Origin: Verrucomicrobiaceae bacterium UBA1938
GTDB lineage: Bacteria; Verrucomicrobiota; Verrucomicrobiia; Verrucomicrobiales; Verrucomicrobiaceae
Assembly (NCBI GenBank): GCA_002336895.1
Contig: DDFC01000010.1
Span: 588,623-597,822, forward strand
Length of the DNA stretch: 9,200 bases
Reading direction: 5' to 3'
A program made the translations under genes and the position numbers. The notes under the pieces are model-generated. The model was not told the origin of the DNA, did no database searches, and saw only the letters and a program-made list of their open reading frames with translations. Below, in pieces: positions 6,604 through 9,200 of this stretch. Each line of letters opens with the position of its first letter. Within the stretch, counting starts at the first letter, position 1.

Positions 6604-7137
6604 TCACCTCGTCAGCTTCCGGAAACGCAGCTCTTTCTTGTCCAGCGTCACATTGATCCACACCTCGATCTTCTCCCTCTCGCACGCCGCCACCAGCTCC
6701 GCGATGCTCCTCCGGTGCTCCGCCATCCACTCCGCATCCGTCACCAGCTTTGTCCTTTGGTACTCCGTCATCAGCGCCTTCGCGCCCTCAGGATCCTCCA
6801 GGTGCGTCAGCTCCCCCGTGATAAACATCCCCCGTGCCGTGCGTGCCGCAGGCAGGCTGTGAAAGTACGCCATCAGCTCCTTCACCGAATAGCACATCTG
6901 CCCCTTCCACAGCTCCTGTCCCTTCAGGCCCGGCTCCGGCACCGCCCACTGCACGATCTTGTTTGCACTCGCCTGCACCGCAAAGCCCTCCATCACCACC
7001 CAGGCGTCGCTCGCGTGATACTCCGCGCCCACCCGCCGCAGCCCCTCAGGCTCCGCCGCACATAGCGCCACCGGCAGGGCCAGCCCCACCGCCACCGCAC
7101 ACACGCGCAGCCACCACGCACACATGCGCAGCCGCAT
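6604..7137 (-). CDS. Secreted hypothetical protein
   Basis: This encodes a 177-residue protein of unknown function. The N-terminus (MRLRMCAWWLRVCAVAVG, continuing hydrophobic to about residue 26) is a signal peptide with likely cleavage after CAA (residue 28). I chose the ATG at 7137 because it puts Arg residues directly before the hydrophobic core; an upstream Met at 7221 would add 28 residues that bury it. The mature protein has Trp/Met-rich strands (AWVVMEGFAVQA, IVQWAVPEP), a central Met/Tyr-rich part (QMCYSVKELMAYFHSLP), then two likely helices (118-155). It ends in IEVWINVTLDKKELRFRKLTR. Cysteines outside the signal are Cys82 and Cys152. No ribosome-binding site is visible. It is followed by two simple tandem repeats. 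I recognise no family. Confidence 0.7.
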   Translation of the reverse strand: MRLRMCAWWLRVCAVAVGLALPVALCAAEPEGLRRVGAEYHASDAWVVMEGFAVQASANKIVQWAVPEPGLKGQELWKGQMCYSVKELMAYFHSLPAARTARGMFITGELTHLEDPEGAKALMTEYQRTKLVTDAEWMAEHRRSIAELVAACEREKIEVWINVTLDKKELRFRKLTR

Positions 7138-7357
7138 GCAGCGCAGGATCACACAACAGCCGTTCGGAGAAGTGCCCATGCCCCATCCATAAAGCACCGC
7201 CCCCGCAAAGTCATGACCCAACCCTCACCCTCGCTCAAAATCGGTCCGCAGCCTAGATCTGCCGCCCCAGACAGCAAACCCGGCACCCATACCACGCACT
7301 GGTAGGTGTGACATCCGCCCCCTGAGCAATGCAGCAGCACAGCATGCCTGGCTCCCT

Positions 7358-7735
7358 CTACTCCAGTGTGTAGCCGCCCACCGCATACCTCTTCAGCACC
7401 CTCTCCCGCTCCTTCTTGAGATCCTTCAGCGTCTCCTCCCGCAGTGACGAAGGCTCATGCGCCGAAAACGCCTCCGTCTCCCGGTCGATCTGGCGCAGCA
7501 GCTCCCGGCCGCGGCGGCGAATAAAAGACTCCATGGCCGGCGCACTTCGGCAGACCGCCTCGGCCAGTTTCTTCCAGCTCTTCGTGTCCGACTTCCTGGG
7601 CACGCGGCACATCGGGCTCAGCTCCCACAGCGGCCCGGAGCAGCCCGCGCATCGCAGATCCGTCTTCAATCCCCCCGCAGCCTCAGCGCGTCTGGCGCTG
7701 TGGCAGCGGGTGCAAATGTAGGTGCGGCAGCTCAT
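7358..7735 (-). CDS. Small zinc-ribbon-like hypothetical protein
   Basis: This encodes a 125-residue protein without a signal peptide, so cytoplasmic. Cys8-x2-Cys11 (YICTRCHSA) and Cys29-x2-Cys32 (LRCAGCSGP) form a classic two-knuckle zinc ribbon at residues 3-33; Cys3, His12 and Cys43 are further possible ligands. A conserved-looking stretch WELSPMCRVPRKSD (38-51) follows. The rest is strongly charged and helical (RRRGRELLRQIDRETEAF, then a Glu/Lys/Arg-rich helix near 98-115), ending GGYTLE. A zinc ribbon with a basic helical tail suggests nucleic-acid or protein binding, but this is inference only. The start at 7735 places the first Cys right after Met. It is 220 bases upstream of the secreted-protein gene at 6604-7137 on the same strand. 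I recognise no named family. Confidence 0.7.
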   Translation of the reverse strand: MSCRTYICTRCHSARRAEAAGGLKTDLRCAGCSGPLWELSPMCRVPRKSDTKSWKKLAEAVCRSAPAMESFIRRRGRELLRQIDRETEAFSAHEPSSLREETLKDLKKERERVLKRYAVGGYTLE

Positions 7736-7832
7736 GCGGCGAAGTCATTCAAACACGCCCCATGCTCAGCCATGCCCGCACGCAGCGCAAGACGAACCAT
7801 CAGCACCTGGGCACGAGCCGCCACCCCACCCC

Positions 7833-8468
7833 TCACTCCTTCTTTCCCTCGCCCAGCTCCCGCGCCGTCGCCTCCATCGAGATCGACACATCAAAGAAAA
7901 ACGTCCGCTCCGTCCCGTCCGGCATCTTCACCAGCATCTTGTCACACCCGTCCTCCAGCGACTGCTCCAGCACCTGCGCATCCAGCTCATTCAGCAGCGC
8001 ATACTCCTCCGCCACAGAGATCACCTTCCACGCCGACTTCACCGTCCTGCCATCCCCCTTTGCCGTGATCGACCTCATCAGGCCGTAAAAGCAGTGAAAG
8101 TGGTACATGCTCCCCGCCACATCGCCCGTCTTCTTCAGCAGATGCCCGCGCAGGTAATGCATCTCCGCATCCACCGGCACCTTCACCAGCCACGCCTTCG
8201 CCAGCTCCACCGCCTTTGGGTAATCCTTTGCCCGTGCCGCCTTCATCACCTCCGCGCGTTCATCATCCATCTTCCAGAAAGGGCTGTAGCCCGGCTGCGC
8301 CGCGAAGGCCATGCGCAGCGCCGTAAACTCCTCCTCCCCTGGAAACCCCGGCACCGCAGGCACAGCCGGAGCCGCCGCCTTCCCCTTCGCCCCATCCTCC
8401 CCGCACACCCTACCAGCCCATGACACAAACAAGCACACCATCACAGCCGAAACAAAAATCCTCTTCAT
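7833..8468 (-). CDS. Secreted DUF4919-like protein
   Basis: This encodes a 211-residue protein. MKRIFVSAVMVCLFVSWAG begins a signal peptide with probable cleavage near residue 23, followed by an Ala/Pro/Gly linker (28-44). The mature domain has helical repeats resembling a TPR-like pair (KAARAKDYPKAVELAKAWL, then VDAEMHYLRGHLLKKTGD at 99-116). After it come FYGLMRSITAKGDGRTVKSAW (127-147) and VISVAEEYALLN. The end is GCDKMLVKMPDGTERTFFFDVSIS. The order of helical repeat, 'FYGL..SI...GDG', 'VI.V.EEY..L' and 'D.......DG.....FFD' fits my recollection of DUF4919, a family best known in Bacteroidota whose role is unknown. Family membership is from memory and not searched. No ribosome-binding site is visible. 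It is 97 bases upstream of the zinc-ribbon gene on the same strand. Confidence 0.75.
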   Translation of the reverse strand: MKRIFVSAVMVCLFVSWAGRVCGEDGAKGKAAAPAVPAVPGFPGEEEFTALRMAFAAQPGYSPFWKMDDERAEVMKAARAKDYPKAVELAKAWLVKVPVDAEMHYLRGHLLKKTGDVAGSMYHFHCFYGLMRSITAKGDGRTVKSAWKVISVAEEYALLNELDAQVLEQSLEDGCDKMLVKMPDGTERTFFFDVSISMEATARELGEGKKE

Positions 8469-8612
8469 AGTGGAAAAAGCAGGTTGGAAAGAAAAGCGCC
8501 GGCCACACCAGCCAGCTCCTCACACCCAAAGCCATCTCCCGCAAACCGCCAGAAAAAATGCCTAAAAAATGGGCTCATCCAGACGCTGCTGCTGCCTCAA
8601 CGTGCCACCGCA

Positions 8613-9047
8613 CTAAAACACCGCCAGCACTACCAGGCATCGTCCTCCTTGTTTCACCAGAAACAGCTCCGCCAGCAAGCCCTTGCCATCCGCATTGTAC
8701 ACCACCGCTTCCTGCCACGCCACCGGCGGCGCAGTGCACCCATCCACCAGCGGACGGATGCGATCCTCAAAATGCCGCGCGTGATTTTCATTCTCCCAAT
8801 CCACCCGGTGCCACACCACGCCTCCCTCCTCCGGGCTCAGCAACTCCTCCGGTGCACACTCATACACATGTTTATTCTCGCGCCCATACCCCGTTGAATG
8901 CAGCAGCCTGCAGTGGCTCTCCGGCGTCACCACGCCCTCATCCACCAGTCTTGACATCGTGCGCCCCTCATGCCCCACCACCGTCCACAGCACCCACGTC
9001 CCGGCCAGAGCAGCCAGCACCATCAGTTTTCGCATCGCACGCATCAT
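8613..9047 (-). CDS. Membrane-anchored hypothetical protein
   Basis: This encodes about 144 residues: a short basic N-terminus (MMRAMRK), one hydrophobic helix (LMVLAALAGTWVLWTVV, residues 8-24), and an outside domain of about 120 residues. The helix lacks a good cleavage site, so it is probably an anchor. Start choice is uncertain: Met codons at 9047, 9044 and 9035 all fit, while the frame's first Met at 9095 would add an unlikely charged extension. The outer domain has Cys46, Cys64 and Cys104. Its other features are the HVYECAPEELLSPEEGGVVWH segment split around residue 70, Trp/His/Glu-rich stretches (VDWENENHARHFED), and a strand-rich end (EAVVYNADGKGLLAELFLVK). The last five residues (VLAVF) form a hydrophobic C-terminus. 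I recognise no family. It is same-strand with its neighbours. Confidence 0.65.
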   Translation of the reverse strand: MMRAMRKLMVLAALAGTWVLWTVVGHEGRTMSRLVDEGVVTPESHCRLLHSTGYGRENKHVYECAPEELLSPEEGGVVWHRVDWENENHARHFEDRIRPLVDGCTAPPVAWQEAVVYNADGKGLLAELFLVKQGGRCLVVLAVF

Positions 9048-9119
9048 GGCATGAAAATGCCCATCCCGGCCCATCGCGCAAGCCCCCGCCGGCATCCGCC
9101 CATTCAGGCTCCGGTCACC

Positions 9120-9200
9120 TCACTTCTTCTGCAGCATCGCATCCACATGATCCGGCTGCAGGGTATTGCCTGCGCCCGTGGAGTGGTCGATGCTCATGCC
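9120..9200 (-). CDS. C-terminal end of a gene entering from the right edge
   Basis: On the minus strand an open frame runs from the window edge to a TGA at 9120-9122, giving 26 residues that include HSTGAGNTLQPDHVDAML and end in QKK. An internal Met is present near the edge, but the gene probably begins outside the window. The spacing of 72 bases to the next start (9047) and the shared strand fit a gene string. Too little is visible to name a family. Confidence 0.4.
   Translation of the reverse strand, partial: GMSIDHSTGAGNTLQPDHVDAMLQKK

Noticed and set aside
6377..6730. Minus-strand frame with Lys-Arg repeats and a repeated SVLGSRF motif
   Set aside because: The repetitive protein comes solely from the hexamer and heptamer tandem repeats, and the frame overlaps the secreted-protein gene in another frame.
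7149..7340. 63-codon minus-strand frame between the secreted protein and the zinc-ribbon gene
   Set aside because: It has no signal or domain and a random-looking Cys/Gly/Trp composition, and it overlaps the upstream extension of the next gene's frame.
1..9200. CRISPR array, tRNA or rRNA genes, transposase or integrase
   Set aside because: No spaced direct repeats of CRISPR type, no tRNA-like cloverleaf ends and no recombinase motifs were seen on either strand; the tandem repeats present have no spacers.

Overview
The window is GC-rich bacterial DNA. It resembles a chromosomal accessory region of a Verrucomicrobiota-type bacterium (Prosthecobacter/Verrucomicrobium-like). That placement is inferred from the overall style: a large bacterial LRR-Roc-COR protein, many small secreted orphan proteins, high GC, and no recognisable Shine-Dalgarno sequence in front of any start. 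No rRNA, tRNA, CRISPR array, transposase or integrase was found.

Layout. At the left, a small secreted cysteine-containing protein (299-907, minus) is divergent from the main gene of the window, a 944-residue Roco protein (1190-4024, plus). It has about ten 23-residue leucine-rich repeats, an intact Roc GTPase domain, a COR domain, and an unusual C-terminal tail with a short Asn/Ser-rich beta-like stretch, a helical coiled-coil-like stretch and a final hydrophobic/amphipathic segment. Twelve bases downstream lies a 65-residue two-helix membrane protein (4037-4234). A 189-residue single-pass membrane protein (4275-4844) follows. These three look like one transcription unit and are the best candidate for an uncharacterised sensor/GTPase plus membrane module.

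Right of this, a second copy of the 65-residue gene begins at 4918 and is 65/68 identical over its first 68 bases. It breaks off at 4985. The last 22 bases of the same gene, with its stop codon, reappear at 6340-6361. Between the two fragments lies a minus-strand AAA+ (ORC/CDC6-like) ATPase gene (5040-6224) with its own AT-rich upstream region carrying a 15-bp inverted repeat. The simplest reading is that an ATPase cassette inserted into, and replaced the middle of, a duplicated 65-residue gene.

From 6362 to 6603 there is no gene, but there are two adjacent simple-sequence repeats (6-bp and 7-bp units). The rest of the window (6604-9200) is a run of small minus-strand genes with short gaps: a secreted hypothetical, a zinc-ribbon hypothetical, a secreted DUF4919-like protein, a membrane-anchored hypothetical, and the C-terminal end of a gene that enters from the right edge. 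Apart from the Roco protein and the ATPase (and tentatively the DUF4919-like protein), none of the products could be assigned to a known family.
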